Notes under the pieces: model-generated
What the model saw: the letters and a program-made list of their open reading frames with translations, nothing else
Database searches by the model: none
Told to the model about the DNA's origin: nothing
Shown: positions 9,430 through 19,035 of the stretch, piece by piece
Position numbering within the stretch: position 1 is the first letter of the stretch
How the letters are laid out: each line of letters opens with the position of its first letter
Origin: Bacillota bacterium
Lineage (GTDB): Bacteria > Bacillota > Clostridia > Saccharofermentanales > DTU023
NCBI GenBank assembly: GCA_023389255.1
Contig: JAEWER010000019.1
Coordinates: forward strand, 128,790-192,789
Length of the DNA stretch: 64,000 bases
Reading direction: 5' to 3'
Translations under genes and position numbers: made by a program

Positions 9430-10155
9430 ATGTCTGATACAACTTGTAGCAGCCATAATAGAGCGCTGGCATTATGCCAGCGTTTAATTCGTAAAATTAA
9501 AGAGTGCCCCTTAGATATAGTTGTTTTTTGTTTGTTTTTGTTGGCGGCACCCATTATGGAATTGCTCAACCGTCCTTTTGGATATGAGCCTTATAACTTG
9601 CATTGCTGGATCGATGACAAGATTCCTTTTATCAAGGAGTTCATCTTTGTCTATCACTCGTGGTTTCCTCTTTTATTGCTCTGTGGTTTGTATTTTTACA
9701 GCCACAATCGTAGGTTGGCACGCCACTATTTCTTGGCTATGTTTACAGCACAACTGCAAGCATGCATTATTTTCCCGCTTTATCAAACTTATGTTCCTAG
9801 ATATGATGTGGGACGGCTAGGTAATGATTTAGCATCAACTCTGGTTAAGGCAACGTATATTATCGATAATCATCACTGCGGTGCACCCTCGATACACGTT
9901 ACTTTGTGCACGATTTTGATCATCATGTTGTTGCGTTTTAAGCCACTTAACAATTGGGTGCGCTGGTTTTTAATTGTCTATGTCTTTGCAATTGCTCTCA
10001 GCACCTTATTTGTTAAACAACATGTCTTTTGGGATTTTCCGACCGGTATGCTAAATGGCATTGTGGGTTACTTTGTCGGCTTAGGTTTATATAAGCTGTG
10101 GCAGAGTATTTTGCAAAGATACTATCACAAACGAAATTTGCCAGTACCCAACTAA
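9430..10155 (+). CDS. PAP2-superfamily membrane phosphatase or lipid phosphotransferase
   Basis: 241 residues and about six membrane helices. The last third has the PAP2 catalytic signatures CGAPSIHVTLCT (about residue 152) and KQHVFWDFPTG (about 194). The catalytic histidines are the ones in PSIH and KQH, which would face the outside. The earlier Lys/Arg motif is not obvious, as in the divergent IPC-synthase/AUR1-like branch. Possible substrates are undecaprenyl pyrophosphate or phosphatidate; sequence alone does not decide. A GGAG site precedes the ATG. Confidence 0.82.
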   Translation: MSDTTCSSHNRALALCQRLIRKIKECPLDIVVFCLFLLAAPIMELLNRPFGYEPYNLHCWIDDKIPFIKEFIFVYHSWFPLLLLCGLYFYSHNRRLARHYFLAMFTAQLQACIIFPLYQTYVPRYDVGRLGNDLASTLVKATYIIDNHHCGAPSIHVTLCTILIIMLLRFKPLNNWVRWFLIVYVFAIALSTLFVKQHVFWDFPTGMLNGIVGYFVGLGLYKLWQSILQRYYHKRNLPVPN

Positions 10156-10180
10156 CAACTAGTTTGCTAATAACACAAAA

Positions 10181-10210
10181 CAAAAGCCGAGCAATCTTGC
10201 TCGGCTTTTG
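10181..10210. terminator. Bidirectional intrinsic terminator
   Basis: A near-perfect 14-bp stem centred on AAAAGCCGAGCAA and its complement, with A's on one flank and T's on the other. It can end both the PAP2 transcript and the convergent permease transcript. Confidence 0.9.
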
Positions 10211-10233
10211 TCGTTACGGAGTAGGTAATAACG

Positions 10234-11133
10234 TTAATCTTCTGCAAAAACACCCATTAAAGCAATACCAATAATGGCAAGAGTAATTGCAATATAGTGT
10301 TTAACCGATAGTTTTTCTTTGAGAATAATACGGCTCCAGATTACAGAAGCTACACAGTAGGCTGAGATGATGGGGGGAGCTTCCACAGGATTTGCTGCAA
10401 TCGCGTAAATATAACAGACCTGACCTATGGTTTCGAAAGCACCACCAGTTACTTTGGCGATATCAGTTTTCCAAGTAAAATCAGCTTTTTTGAAAATGAT
10501 TAAATAGAGTAAAACTAGAATGCCAACAATGAAGAAAGTCATTTCGTAGGCTGTGTTAGCTACATCTTCATCTAGTTTCTGTAAGACGATAGTGTCGCCG
10601 AAAGTTCCGAGTGCATCAAGTATGCAGTAAAGAATGGGCAGAAGTAAGGCGAGCCAGCTCTTAGTGTAGCGATGGTTAGATGATAATTGGCGCTCGATGC
10701 GCTTTTGTGGGTCCTCTACATATTCGGCATAACCTAGTCCTAGTACACCCAATAACACAAACACCAAAGCCACAATTGCTCCTGGTTCTAACTTTTCACC
10801 CATCAATAGATAGATCAAAAGCACCATACCACCAGAAGTGTTACAAATTGGTGATGAGATGGAAAGTTCGATGTATTTAAGGGCGATATAGCCCATCAAC
10901 ATGGATGAGATATAGAGCAAAGAAACAGGCAGGTATTGCCAAACAACCTGTAAATTAAACTCCACTTGGTTGACAAAGATTGAATACATCGCATGACAAC
11001 CAAAGACAAAACCGACTGCAACTACCATTTTTAGTGACGCTTTTCTTTCGGTAGAGCTTTGACAGCCGATTTTAGACATCAGATCAGAGCCACTCCAAAA
11101 GAGCAGAGTGATCAAAGCTAAAATAAACCACAT
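10234..11133 (-). CDS. EamA/DMT-family permease
   Basis: 299 residues arranged as ten hydrophobic helices in two similar halves, as in the drug/metabolite transporter superfamily. The first half has IELSISSPICNTSGGMVLL and LGVLGLGY; the second has ANPVEAPPIISAYCVASVIW followed by ILKEKLSVKHYIAI, the usual EamA half-repeat ending. It is about 30 bases downstream of the disulfide reductase gene on the same strand, so the two are probably co-transcribed. The substrate is unknown. Confidence 0.85.
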   Translation of the reverse strand: MWFILALITLLFWSGSDLMSKIGCQSSTERKASLKMVVAVGFVFGCHAMYSIFVNQVEFNLQVVWQYLPVSLLYISSMLMGYIALKYIELSISSPICNTSGGMVLLIYLLMGEKLEPGAIVALVFVLLGVLGLGYAEYVEDPQKRIERQLSSNHRYTKSWLALLLPILYCILDALGTFGDTIVLQKLDEDVANTAYEMTFFIVGILVLLYLIIFKKADFTWKTDIAKVTGGAFETIGQVCYIYAIAANPVEAPPIISAYCVASVIWSRIILKEKLSVKHYIAITLAIIGIALMGVFAED

Positions 11134-11162
11134 AAGTCCCTCTTCAATAAGTGAGTTTGCGA

Positions 11163-12662
11163 CTACTCCTCAATTGTGCTGGCTGCCCAGATACTAGTTT
11201 CGCTAAGTGAGGGATGAATAACTACCGCATCACTTAAAGCTTCAGCATAATGAGCTCGCAACTGGCGTGGAGCTAGTTTGCGTTCTTGCACAGTTCTTCT
11301 TGTCGCAATTTCAGAATTATATATAGGAGAAGTTGATTGTGCAATATATAGTAAATTTATATATGGCTGAATCAAGTCGGTGGCATTAGGCCCAGCAATA
11401 TGAACACCTAGTAGTTGATCATCTTCACTCAATAACACTTTCGTAAAGAGATTTTCAGAATGATCAATACCTAAGGCGTAACCTTTAGCTGAATCTGCGA
11501 AGTCAAAGCGACCTACTTTATACGCAATATTTTTAGACTGTAGTTCTTCTTCGGTCATGCCTACGCAGGCTAATTGTGGATCAGAAAAAACACCGCTAGG
11601 CATAAAATCGTAGCGTACTTGGCGACGACGCTCTTTTGCCTCAGGCGAAAACAGATTAAACGCTAATACTTCTGCTTCGTAGTTAGCCTTGTGTCGAAGC
11701 TGTTGCTGTCCAACCAAATCTCCCAGTGCATAGACATTGGGTACACTCGTCTCTAAGTATTCATTGGTTAGAACATAGTTGCGCTCATCTGTTTTGATGG
11801 TAGTTTTATCTAATTGCAGAAGATCAGCATTTGAAACAACACCAGGAGCTATCAGTAAAGCTTCGGAAGTTAAGGTTTGTTTGTTTTTAGTGCTTTTGTC
11901 TTCGATCGTTAGGTGGATACCCAAATTATCTTGTTCGACTTGTAAGCTGTTTTGATTTAAGAAGCAATTGATGCCGCGATCCTCGAAATGTTTTAGTAGG
12001 GTTGCCGACAATTCATGATCTAGCTTTGGCACTAAGCGAACATTACGCTGTACGATGTTAACCTTTGTTCCATAGTTGGCAAAGAGGTGCGCAAACTCGG
12101 TAGCGATTACCCCGCCACCAATAATGGTTAAAGACTGATAAGGCTTTTTAGGGAATGACTTTTGAAAGAAGGTCTCGCTTGTTAGGTAGGTAACTTTATC
12201 TAACCCCTTAATTGGCGGTATATTGGTGCGTGAACCACCTGCTAGCACGATGATGTCTGCAGTTATTTTTTCGCTGGTACTACCATCTTTTTGCTTTACC
12301 TGTAATACCTTATCTTCTACAAAGTAACCTGTGCCTTGGTAGACATCTAAATTAGCTTCTGCCTTATATTCTGCTAGGATATCTTGATTTTCCTTAGTCT
12401 TCGCAAACAATCTATCTTTTAGGTTTGACCAATCAACCTCTAATTCCCCTTTCAAGATACCTAAATTCCGTAATCTTGCGACTTCGCGCATGAGATCTGC
12501 AGGGGTGATGAGGATCTTGCTGGGAATGCATCCACGATTTAAGCAGGTACCACCGAAATCACCTTTTTCAATTTGAGCGCAGGATAATCCTTGTTCCAAT
12601 GCTTGATCTAAAACTATGTTACCAGCGCCTGTCCCGATGATTAGAAAATCATAGTGTTTCAT
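11163..12662 (-). CDS. FAD-dependent pyridine nucleotide-disulfide oxidoreductase
   Basis: 499 residues with an N-terminal FAD fold (IIGTGAGN near residue 8), the redox pair in GGTCLNRGCIPSK near residues 38-50, a central NAD(P) fold (IIGGGVIATEFA near 181), a second FAD contact (VYALGDLVG near 310) and a dimerisation domain ending in VIHPSLSE, the catalytic His/Glu motif. It belongs with dihydrolipoamide dehydrogenase and mycothione/mercuric reductases. No 2-oxoacid dehydrogenase genes are adjacent, so the partner thiol is open. The ATG follows a GGAG-type site in the eno-lpd intergenic region. Confidence 0.88.
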   Translation of the reverse strand: MKHYDFLIIGTGAGNIVLDQALEQGLSCAQIEKGDFGGTCLNRGCIPSKILITPADLMREVARLRNLGILKGELEVDWSNLKDRLFAKTKENQDILAEYKAEANLDVYQGTGYFVEDKVLQVKQKDGSTSEKITADIIVLAGGSRTNIPPIKGLDKVTYLTSETFFQKSFPKKPYQSLTIIGGGVIATEFAHLFANYGTKVNIVQRNVRLVPKLDHELSATLLKHFEDRGINCFLNQNSLQVEQDNLGIHLTIEDKSTKNKQTLTSEALLIAPGVVSNADLLQLDKTTIKTDERNYVLTNEYLETSVPNVYALGDLVGQQQLRHKANYEAEVLAFNLFSPEAKERRRQVRYDFMPSGVFSDPQLACVGMTEEELQSKNIAYKVGRFDFADSAKGYALGIDHSENLFTKVLLSEDDQLLGVHIAGPNATDLIQPYINLLYIAQSTSPIYNSEIATRRTVQERKLAPRQLRAHYAEALSDAVVIHPSLSETSIWAASTIEE

Positions 12663-12687
12663 AACAACTCCTTGCCGTAGTGCTTAA

Positions 12688-12716
12688 TTATTAGTTTGCC
12701 CTTGAATGTGTATAAT
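12688..12716 (+). promoter_or_regulatory. Possible enolase promoter
   Basis: A perfect TATAAT at 12711-12716 lies 108 bases upstream of eno. At 17-base spacing the -35 would be TTATTA, a weak match. Listed mainly for the -10 element and the position between divergent genes. Confidence 0.4.
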
Positions 12717-12824
12717 AAATATGTCTGTGCTTATTTTAGCTTTAGCGATACAAACAGCTAAAAAATAAGCGCACAAGTCACGAAACAATAACTTGAATAG
12801 GCAAGTTCCCTAGGAGGTTTTTTC

Positions 12825-14144
12825 ATGGTTCAACAAGTTTTGATCACTGACGTGTTGGCTCGTCAAATTTTAGACTCACGTGGCAATCCCACAGTCGAGG
12901 CTGAAGTCGTAACTGAAGAAGGTACTTACGGTAGAGCAGCTGTTCCTTCAGGTGCATCAACTGGTGCTTTTGAAGCTGTAGAATTACGCGACGGTGACAA
13001 AGACTGCTACATGGGCAAAGGCGTCTTAAAAGCAGTTGAAAATGTTAATACTTTAATCGCTGATGAATTGCTGGGCATGAATGTTTTTGAGCAAGCAGCT
13101 ATTGACAAAGCCATGCTGGAATTAGATGGTACTGAAAATAAGAGCAAACTAGGTGCCAATGCCATGTTAGCGGTTTCACTTGCAGTAGCTCAAGCAGCGG
13201 CTAATACATTAGGTATCAGCTTGTACAGCTACCTAGGTGGCGTTTATGGTCATACTTTGCCCGTCCCCATGATGAATGTTATCAATGGCGGTAAACACGC
13301 TGATAACAGCATCAACTTACAAGAATTCATGATTATGCCTGTTGGCGCAGAAACTTTCTCTGAGGGCTTGCGTTGGTGTACAGAAGTATTCCATACCTTA
13401 AAGTCTCTGCTGAAGGCAGATGGCTACAGCACCGCTGTTGGTGATGAGGGTGGTTTTGCTCCTAACTTCGAAAACGATGAGCAACCTTTACAATACTTGG
13501 TGCGTGCTATTGAAAAAGCAGGCTACAAGCCTGGTGTAGATTTCTTTATCGCCATGGACCCCGCTTCAACCGAACTTTACGAAGAAGCCAAGAAAATTGG
13601 TAAAGAGGGTTATCTGTTCTGGAAGAATGGTGAGTTCAAAACTGGCGCTGAGATGGTTGATTTTTATGAGCATCTGTGCAACACCTATCCCATTATCTCA
13701 ATTGAAGACGGCGTAGCTGAAGAAGACTGGGACAGCTGGAAGTTGTTGACCGAGCGTTTGGGCCATCGTTGCCAATTAGTGGGTGATGACTTATTCGTAA
13801 CCAATACCAAACGTATTGCTAAGGGTATTGAGCTGGGCGTATCTAACGCAGTTCTGATCAAAGTTAACCAAATTGGTACTTTAACAGAAACCTTAGAAGC
13901 TATTGAAATGGCTCAAGTTAACGGCTGGACTGCTATCGTTTCACACCGTTCTGGTGAAACCGAAGATGTTTCTATCGCAGATCTAGTTGTTGCCACTAAT
14001 GCGGCCCAGATTAAAACTGGTGCTCCTTCTCGTACCGATCGTGTCGCAAAATACAACCAATTGATCCGTATCGAAGAGGATTTAGGTCAATTTGCTCGCT
14101 ATGCTGGTCGTAAGGCTTTCACTTTCGATCGCTACAAGAAATAA
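12825..14144 (+). CDS. eno: Enolase
   Basis: 439 residues, the usual bacterial length. It converts 2-phosphoglycerate to phosphoenolpyruvate. The N-terminal ARQILDSRGNPTVE, the metal/catalytic loop AVGDEGGFAPN (about 205), IEDGVAEEDW (about 295), the catalytic lysine in LIKVNQIGTLTE (about 345) and SHRSGETED (about 375) are all present. An AGGAGG site sits seven bases before the ATG. Codon use is that of a strongly expressed gene. Phosphoglycerate mutase lies 1.5 kb downstream on the same strand, separated by a terminator and a MATE gene. Confidence 0.98.
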   Translation: MVQQVLITDVLARQILDSRGNPTVEAEVVTEEGTYGRAAVPSGASTGAFEAVELRDGDKDCYMGKGVLKAVENVNTLIADELLGMNVFEQAAIDKAMLELDGTENKSKLGANAMLAVSLAVAQAAANTLGISLYSYLGGVYGHTLPVPMMNVINGGKHADNSINLQEFMIMPVGAETFSEGLRWCTEVFHTLKSLLKADGYSTAVGDEGGFAPNFENDEQPLQYLVRAIEKAGYKPGVDFFIAMDPASTELYEEAKKIGKEGYLFWKNGEFKTGAEMVDFYEHLCNTYPIISIEDGVAEEDWDSWKLLTERLGHRCQLVGDDLFVTNTKRIAKGIELGVSNAVLIKVNQIGTLTETLEAIEMAQVNGWTAIVSHRSGETEDVSIADLVVATNAAQIKTGAPSRTDRVAKYNQLIRIEEDLGQFARYAGRKAFTFDRYKK

Positions 14145-14164
14145 GGGCAAATTTAATTGCAGAC

Positions 14165-14205
14165 TAAAGGGGATTTGCCAAAAACGGCAAGTCCCTTTCT
14201 GTTTT
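14165..14205 (+). terminator. Intrinsic terminator after eno
   Basis: A 13-bp stem with one G-T wobble region (AAAGGGGATTTGCC against GGCAAGTCCCTTT) and a short T-rich tail. It ends 12 bases before the MATE start codon, which argues against any start inside it. Confidence 0.75.
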
Positions 14206-14216
14206 CAAGATTTTTG

Positions 14217-15593
14217 ATGGATAGGCAACAAAAACAAAAAATACATCGTGAATTTTGGCACTACACTTGGCTTAATGCGCTGGGTATGTTTGGCTTTTCT
14301 TGCTATATTTTGGCGGACACCTATTTTATTGCTAAAGGTGCTGGTGTACAGGGTTTAACAGCGCTCAATTTAGTTTTGCCAGTTTATTATTTGTTTTATG
14401 GTATTGCTCAGCTTTTGACTAACGGTGCAACCATTCGTTATGCCATTGCCCTAGGCAGAGGAGATACAAAACAAGGTTCGCAATATTTTACGTTAGCACT
14501 CAGTTGTGTGTTCTTAATTGGTAGTATCTTTAGCTTGATAGGCATATTCTTTTCTCCCTTGCTAGTTGCAACTCTAGGTGGAAGAGAGATTGTTTTAGAG
14601 CAGGGTAGCGTATATTTGCGAACTCTCCTAATAGCCACACCAGCTTTTATGTTAAACACTTTGTGTCAGGGATTTTTACGCAACGATAAGGCGCCTAAAC
14701 TAGCTATGGCAAGCTTGCTTATCAGCAGTTTAATGAATATTTTGCTTGACTATATCTTTGTTATGATTTGGGCGAAAGGAATGTTTGGTGCGGCACTTGC
14801 TACAGCATTTTCGCCTGTGATTTCGTTGATGGTGATGGCACCATTTTTCCTCTACAAGCGAAACAACTTCCATTTTGACTTTACCTATCTGCGAAAGCCG
14901 AACAGAGCTAAAGCAACTCAATTAAAGCTTATTTGCGTTACTGGCATTCCAGCATTTGTTGTAGAGATGGCTAGTTGTGTGGTTATGCTAGTGTTTAACT
15001 ATTTGTTGCTAGGTTTAGGTGGTAGTTTGGCAGTAGCAGCCTATGGGGTGGTGAATAATTTTGCCATAGTTGTGGTAGCAATTCTCAATGGAGTGGCGCA
15101 AGGAGTTCAACCTCTGCTGGGAAATGCTCATGGTTCTAAGGATCTTTTGAGGTTAAAAATTTTATTTAGAGATGCGCTTTTGGTTGCGATACTGTTTGGG
15201 GCGCTGGTATGTGCTGTAGTTTTTTTGTTTACAGAAGAATTGGTTTCGTTGTTTAACAGCGATAATAACTCGGAATTAAAACGACTTGCTATTCCGGCGA
15301 TGCGTATTTATTTTGTGGGAATTTTGTTTGCAGGAGCCAATATAATTTTTGCGCAATACTTTGCCTCAACAGAACATAATTTCAAGGCACAAATGGTAAC
15401 TCTACTTAGAGCGGCGATTATCTTAGTGCCTTGCGCCGTTTTACTCAGCTCATTTTTTGGTATTGCGGGTATCTGGTTCAGCGTTTTGAGTACAGAAGTG
15501 GCAGTCTTAATTGTAGCTACTTGGTTGTATAGAAAAGATCAGCATATTAAGTATTTACGATATAGCCAGCTTTCAGGTCATGATTTAGAATAA
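14217..15593 (+). CDS. MATE-family multidrug/sodium-coupled exporter
   Basis: 458 residues and twelve hydrophobic helices in two halves. MATE signatures include the N-terminal LTALNLVLPVYYLFYGIAQLL, ATIRYAIALGRGD (about 75) and, in the second half, GVAQGVQPLLGNAHG. An earlier in-frame TTG (14157) would place 20 extra residues across the eno terminator, so the ATG at 14217 is preferred although its ribosome site is weak. The frame ends 45 bases before gpmA. The substrate cannot be inferred. Confidence 0.87.
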   Translation: MDRQQKQKIHREFWHYTWLNALGMFGFSCYILADTYFIAKGAGVQGLTALNLVLPVYYLFYGIAQLLTNGATIRYAIALGRGDTKQGSQYFTLALSCVFLIGSIFSLIGIFFSPLLVATLGGREIVLEQGSVYLRTLLIATPAFMLNTLCQGFLRNDKAPKLAMASLLISSLMNILLDYIFVMIWAKGMFGAALATAFSPVISLMVMAPFFLYKRNNFHFDFTYLRKPNRAKATQLKLICVTGIPAFVVEMASCVVMLVFNYLLLGLGGSLAVAAYGVVNNFAIVVVAILNGVAQGVQPLLGNAHGSKDLLRLKILFRDALLVAILFGALVCAVVFLFTEELVSLFNSDNNSELKRLAIPAMRIYFVGILFAGANIIFAQYFASTEHNFKAQMVTLLRAAIILVPCAVLLSSFFGIAGIWFSVLSTEVAVLIVATWLYRKDQHIKYLRYSQLSGHDLE

Positions 15594-15638
15594 AGTAGTT
15601 AGTAATAGATAAAGACAAGTCAGTTACTAGGAGGACAT

Positions 15639-16388
15639 ATGAAAAAACTAGTGCTTATCCGTCATGGTCAAAGTGAGTGGAATAAAGCTAATTTGTTTAC
15701 AGGTTGGACCGATGTTGATCTCTCCGATCAAGGTAGAGAAGAAGCCAGAAATGCAGGTCGTGTATTAAAAGCTGAAGGCTATGATTTCGATTACTGTTAT
15801 ACATCATATTTAAAACGTGCGATTCATACCCTAAATTTAGTGTTGGAAGAAATGGATCGTGAATGGCTACCTGTACATAAGAGCTGGCAATTAAACGAGC
15901 GTCACTATGGTGATTTACAAGGCCTCAACAAAGCAGAGACGGCAGCTAAGTATGGAGAAGAACAAGTTTTGATCTGGCGTAGATCTTTTAGCACTCAGCC
16001 CCCTGCTCTAACAGAAGAAGACGAGAGAAGTCCTAGAACACAAGAGCAATATCGTGATGAGCAAGATAAAACCATCTTACCTTTGACCGAGAGCTTAAAA
16101 GATACCATTAGCCGTGTAGTTCCTTATTTTGAGCAAGTTATCAAAGCTGATATGGAAAACGACAAGCGTGTTTTAATTGCAGCTCATGGTAACTCCTTGC
16201 GTGCACTGGTTAAGTACTTCGAGAATCTGAGCGAAGAAGAAATTATCAGCGTGAATATTCCCACTGGTGTACCTTTGGTCTATGAGTTCGACGACGATTT
16301 TAACTTCCAAAGAAAATACTACTTGGGTGATCAAGATGCTATTGCAGAACAAATGAAGCAAGTTGCCAACCAAGGGAAAGCTAAGTAG
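15639..16388 (+). CDS. gpmA: 2,3-bisphosphoglycerate-dependent phosphoglycerate mutase
   Basis: 249 residues of the cofactor-dependent histidine phosphatase family. The phosphohistidine is H9 in LIRHGQSEWN; ERHYGDLQGLNKAE (about 88) and the second catalytic histidine in IAAHGNSLRAL (about 182) complete the site. It interconverts 3- and 2-phosphoglycerate, one step before enolase. An AGGAGG site sits five bases upstream of the ATG. Confidence 0.97.
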   Translation: MKKLVLIRHGQSEWNKANLFTGWTDVDLSDQGREEARNAGRVLKAEGYDFDYCYTSYLKRAIHTLNLVLEEMDREWLPVHKSWQLNERHYGDLQGLNKAETAAKYGEEQVLIWRRSFSTQPPALTEEDERSPRTQEQYRDEQDKTILPLTESLKDTISRVVPYFEQVIKADMENDKRVLIAAHGNSLRALVKYFENLSEEEIISVNIPTGVPLVYEFDDDFNFQRKYYLGDQDAIAEQMKQVANQGKAK

Positions 16389-16499
16389 ATTGTGTCATTT
16401 GTGCCAATAAGTGCCTGTGTAACGACATTTTAATAAGAGCTTTGGCAAGATAGCCATAAGTCCAAGTAGCCAAAATACTTGATGAATTAGGAGTTAATG

Positions 16500-16931
16500 A
16501 TGAATACTTTTGGATTAGTTTATTTTACTACTGGTGGTAACACCGAGAGCATGGCAGAAACTTTGAGAGATGCATTAGAAGCAAAGGGTGCTGAAGTTTA
16601 TTTTTCTGCAGTTGGAGAAGCTGACGCAGATGAATTCTTCAGCAAGGACGTATTACTGTTTGGTTCACCTGCTCAAGGTACAGAAGGTATTGATGAAGGC
16701 GAAATGCTTCCTTTCATCGAAGATAATGCTGACAAATTAGAAGGCAAAAAAGTCTTCATGTTTGGTTCCTATGGCTGGGGCGGTGGTGAATACATGGAGA
16801 ACTGGAAAAATGACATTATGGATCAATACAATGTTACTTATCCAGCAGGTACCGTGGTTACGCTTGAAGCCCCCACAGATGAAACTGAAGAACAATTACA
16901 AGCCGCTGCTGAACAGCTAGTTGAAGCTTAA
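16500..16931 (+). CDS. Flavodoxin
   Basis: 143 residues, the size of a short-chain flavodoxin. The FMN phosphate loop is TTGGNTESMA (residues about 9-18); aromatic/glycine loops GSPAQGTEGID and FGSYGWGGGEYMENW surround the isoalloxazine ring. It is a soluble one- or two-electron carrier. Two adjacent ATGs exist; the second (16500) is six bases from AGGAG and preferred over 16497. It stands alone between gpmA and a terminator, so its redox partners are not shown by context. Confidence 0.95.
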   Translation: MNTFGLVYFTTGGNTESMAETLRDALEAKGAEVYFSAVGEADADEFFSKDVLLFGSPAQGTEGIDEGEMLPFIEDNADKLEGKKVFMFGSYGWGGGEYMENWKNDIMDQYNVTYPAGTVVTLEAPTDETEEQLQAAAEQLVEA

Positions 16932-16952
16932 AAAGCTATTTAATTAAGTTGC

Positions 16953-16981
16953 AAAAGAGAGCGAATTTTCGCTCTCTTTTT
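16953..16981 (+). terminator. Intrinsic terminator after flavodoxin gene
   Basis: Stem AGAGAGCGAA with its complement across a very short loop, flanked by A's and a T5 run. Confidence 0.9.
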
Positions 16982-17107
16982 GTTTGTTTAGGCTTATGAT
17001 TAGTCGAAGCATCAATTGTGAATGTAGCTAAGTATTATTTTTTTATTCACATACATGATTGTGCTAAGTGTATAAAATAAAGGAGATATTATTTTAGAGG
17101 TGTTGGT

Positions 17108-18766
17108 ATGAAAAAATCAACGATTAAGCTATTGGCACTGGCACTGTGTGTGCTCCTTATTAGTGCCGGTTTAGTTAAAAATATTATGGCAGAAGAGGAA
17201 GTAAATAACACACCAAAGCCGATGACGGTGTTTTCTTTAGATGCGGGCAGAAAATATTTTTCACCAGAACAAATTAAAGATATTATTGACCAACTACATG
17301 ATCGCGGCTATACACATATGCAACTTCTGTTAGGAAATGATGGTCTGCGCTTTTTATTGGATGACATGGGCGTGAATGTTGACGGAACAGAATATGATTC
17401 TGAAGCAGTGAAAACAGCCATTGCTCATGGTAACGATGCCTATTACCAAGACCCAAACGGGAATCATCTAACGGAAAGTGAGATGAATGAAATATTAGCC
17501 TATGCTAAGAGCAAGCAGATCAGTATTATTCCAGGTATTAACAGCCCTGGTCATATGGATGCCATACTACACGCTATGGACGAACTTAAGTTTGAGAATC
17601 CACGTTTCATGACCTCTGTTCGTACCGTAGATTTGGCCAATGAAAAAGCAGTCAAATTCACTAAAGCATTAGTCTTAAAATATGTTGATTACTTTGGTAG
17701 CTCTATTGATTATTTCACCATTGGTGGTGATGAATACGCTAATGATGTAGACAATGCTGGTGGTTGGCGTGCTATTCAAAAAAGTGGCAAGTACAGTGAA
17801 TTTGTTAAATATATTAACGACTTGACAGCAGAGATAACAGATCGTGGCATTACGCCCATTGCCTTTAATGATGGCATCTACTATAACTCTGATGATTCGT
17901 TTGGCACTTTTAATACCAATTTATTAATCTCATATTGGAATGCTGGTTGGTGGGGATACGATGTAGCTAAGCCTAGCTACCTTCAGGCTAAAGGTCACCG
18001 TATTCTCAACACCAATGATGGTTGGTACTACGTTTTAGGGCATGAAGAGAGTAAAATTTACAACCTGAAAGATGCTCTAAAAAATATGAAGAAAAAGCCC
18101 TTTAATGAGGTACCTGGCGCCAAAGCGGGGGAGATTGATATTGTTGGCTCAATGCACTGCTTATGGTGTGATGATCCTTCTAAACCATATCTACCCGACA
18201 GATTAACCGAAGCTCTAGATACATTTAGCACCAGCTATAAAGAAATGATGAGTGTACACGAAGAACCTGTGATTGAAACCACGATCACAACCGCTAGCAC
18301 CACCCAAGCAACGACTATCGCTACAACTTCTGCTACCACAGAAGTAACTACTGTTGCTACTACCCCAGGGGTCACGGTCACTGCTACCAAGGCAACGACT
18401 GAAGCTGTAGCTACTAGCACCACCCAAGCAACAACTATACCAACAACCAAGCAAACAACCAAAGCAACTAGTGTTGCTACGATGAAAGCTACAACTACAG
18501 TGAAGGGAATAGAAGAGCCAGTTGTTATTCATACAACCAAATCCGAGCTGGATAATAATACTCAAACTCAGATAGTTTCTTCTAAGAAGATAATGAGATC
18601 TCAAGCGACAACATCTAAGGGCGAACTTAACACTACTGCTAAAACGAAGAATAAAGCTTCTGCCATAGTACCTAAAACAGGCGTAAATAAAGGCAGTGAA
18701 TTTATATTGCTGTTGGTTTTAGGTCTTGTATGTTTAGCAATAAGAAGACACAGCATTAAGCAATAA
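17108..18766 (+). CDS. Secreted, wall-anchored GH20 beta-N-acetylhexosaminidase-like enzyme
   Basis: 552 residues. A signal peptide (residues 1-28) is followed by a GH20 barrel of about 340 residues with the catalytic pair D208-E209 in TIGGDEYAND and the substrate-loop LWCDDPSKPY. A Thr/Ala-rich linker of simple TTxATT repeats (about 390-470) leads to VPKTG, a hydrophobic helix and RRHSIKQ, an LPXTG-like sorting signal. It should cleave terminal GlcNAc/GalNAc from host or wall glycans at the cell surface. The linker DNA is low-complexity, which creates spurious long frames on the other strand. Confidence 0.9.
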   Translation: MKKSTIKLLALALCVLLISAGLVKNIMAEEEVNNTPKPMTVFSLDAGRKYFSPEQIKDIIDQLHDRGYTHMQLLLGNDGLRFLLDDMGVNVDGTEYDSEAVKTAIAHGNDAYYQDPNGNHLTESEMNEILAYAKSKQISIIPGINSPGHMDAILHAMDELKFENPRFMTSVRTVDLANEKAVKFTKALVLKYVDYFGSSIDYFTIGGDEYANDVDNAGGWRAIQKSGKYSEFVKYINDLTAEITDRGITPIAFNDGIYYNSDDSFGTFNTNLLISYWNAGWWGYDVAKPSYLQAKGHRILNTNDGWYYVLGHEESKIYNLKDALKNMKKKPFNEVPGAKAGEIDIVGSMHCLWCDDPSKPYLPDRLTEALDTFSTSYKEMMSVHEEPVIETTITTASTTQATTIATTSATTEVTTVATTPGVTVTATKATTEAVATSTTQATTIPTTKQTTKATSVATMKATTTVKGIEEPVVIHTTKSELDNNTQTQIVSSKKIMRSQATTSKGELNTTAKTKNKASAIVPKTGVNKGSEFILLLVLGLVCLAIRRHSIKQ

Positions 18767-18888
18767 ACAAAAATTAACAAGACTATTTACTAACCGCGAC
18801 ATAAATTAAGTGAATTTAAGAAGATAGTTTTTTAGTAAGACGCAAACAAAAAGTGAATGAGAAATAAGCATTTGTAATTAGTTACTGA
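18767..18888. other. Non-coding stretch downstream of the GH20 gene
   Basis: AT-rich sequence with no frame carrying a ribosome site. The GH20 transcript probably runs through it to the hairpin at 18889-18917. Confidence 0.5.
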
Positions 18889-18917
18889 GAGGGAACCACC
18901 AGCTGGTTCCCTTTTTA
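18889..18917 (+). terminator. Intrinsic terminator
   Basis: 8-bp stem GGGAACCA/TGGTTCCC with a 5-base loop followed by TTTTT. Confidence 0.88.
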
Positions 18918-19035
18918 TTAGTGTAGTAAAGGCTTGCACATGTAAGAGTTGATCTCAATAAACGTATTAAGATTTGATAGTGATAAATCAAGCGAGATTG
19001 TAAAACAAAGCAAACGCATATAGTGTTAAGACCTT

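Noticed and set aside
14157..14216. Upstream TTG start for the MATE gene
   Set aside because: It would encode 20 residues across the eno terminator hairpin and has no ribosome site; ATG 14217 fits MATE N-termini.
18215..18604. Long reading frames on the minus strand opposite the GH20 linker
   Set aside because: They are shadows of the Thr/Ala-rich repeat DNA; compositions are Val/Ser/Cys-rich nonsense and there is no ribosome site.
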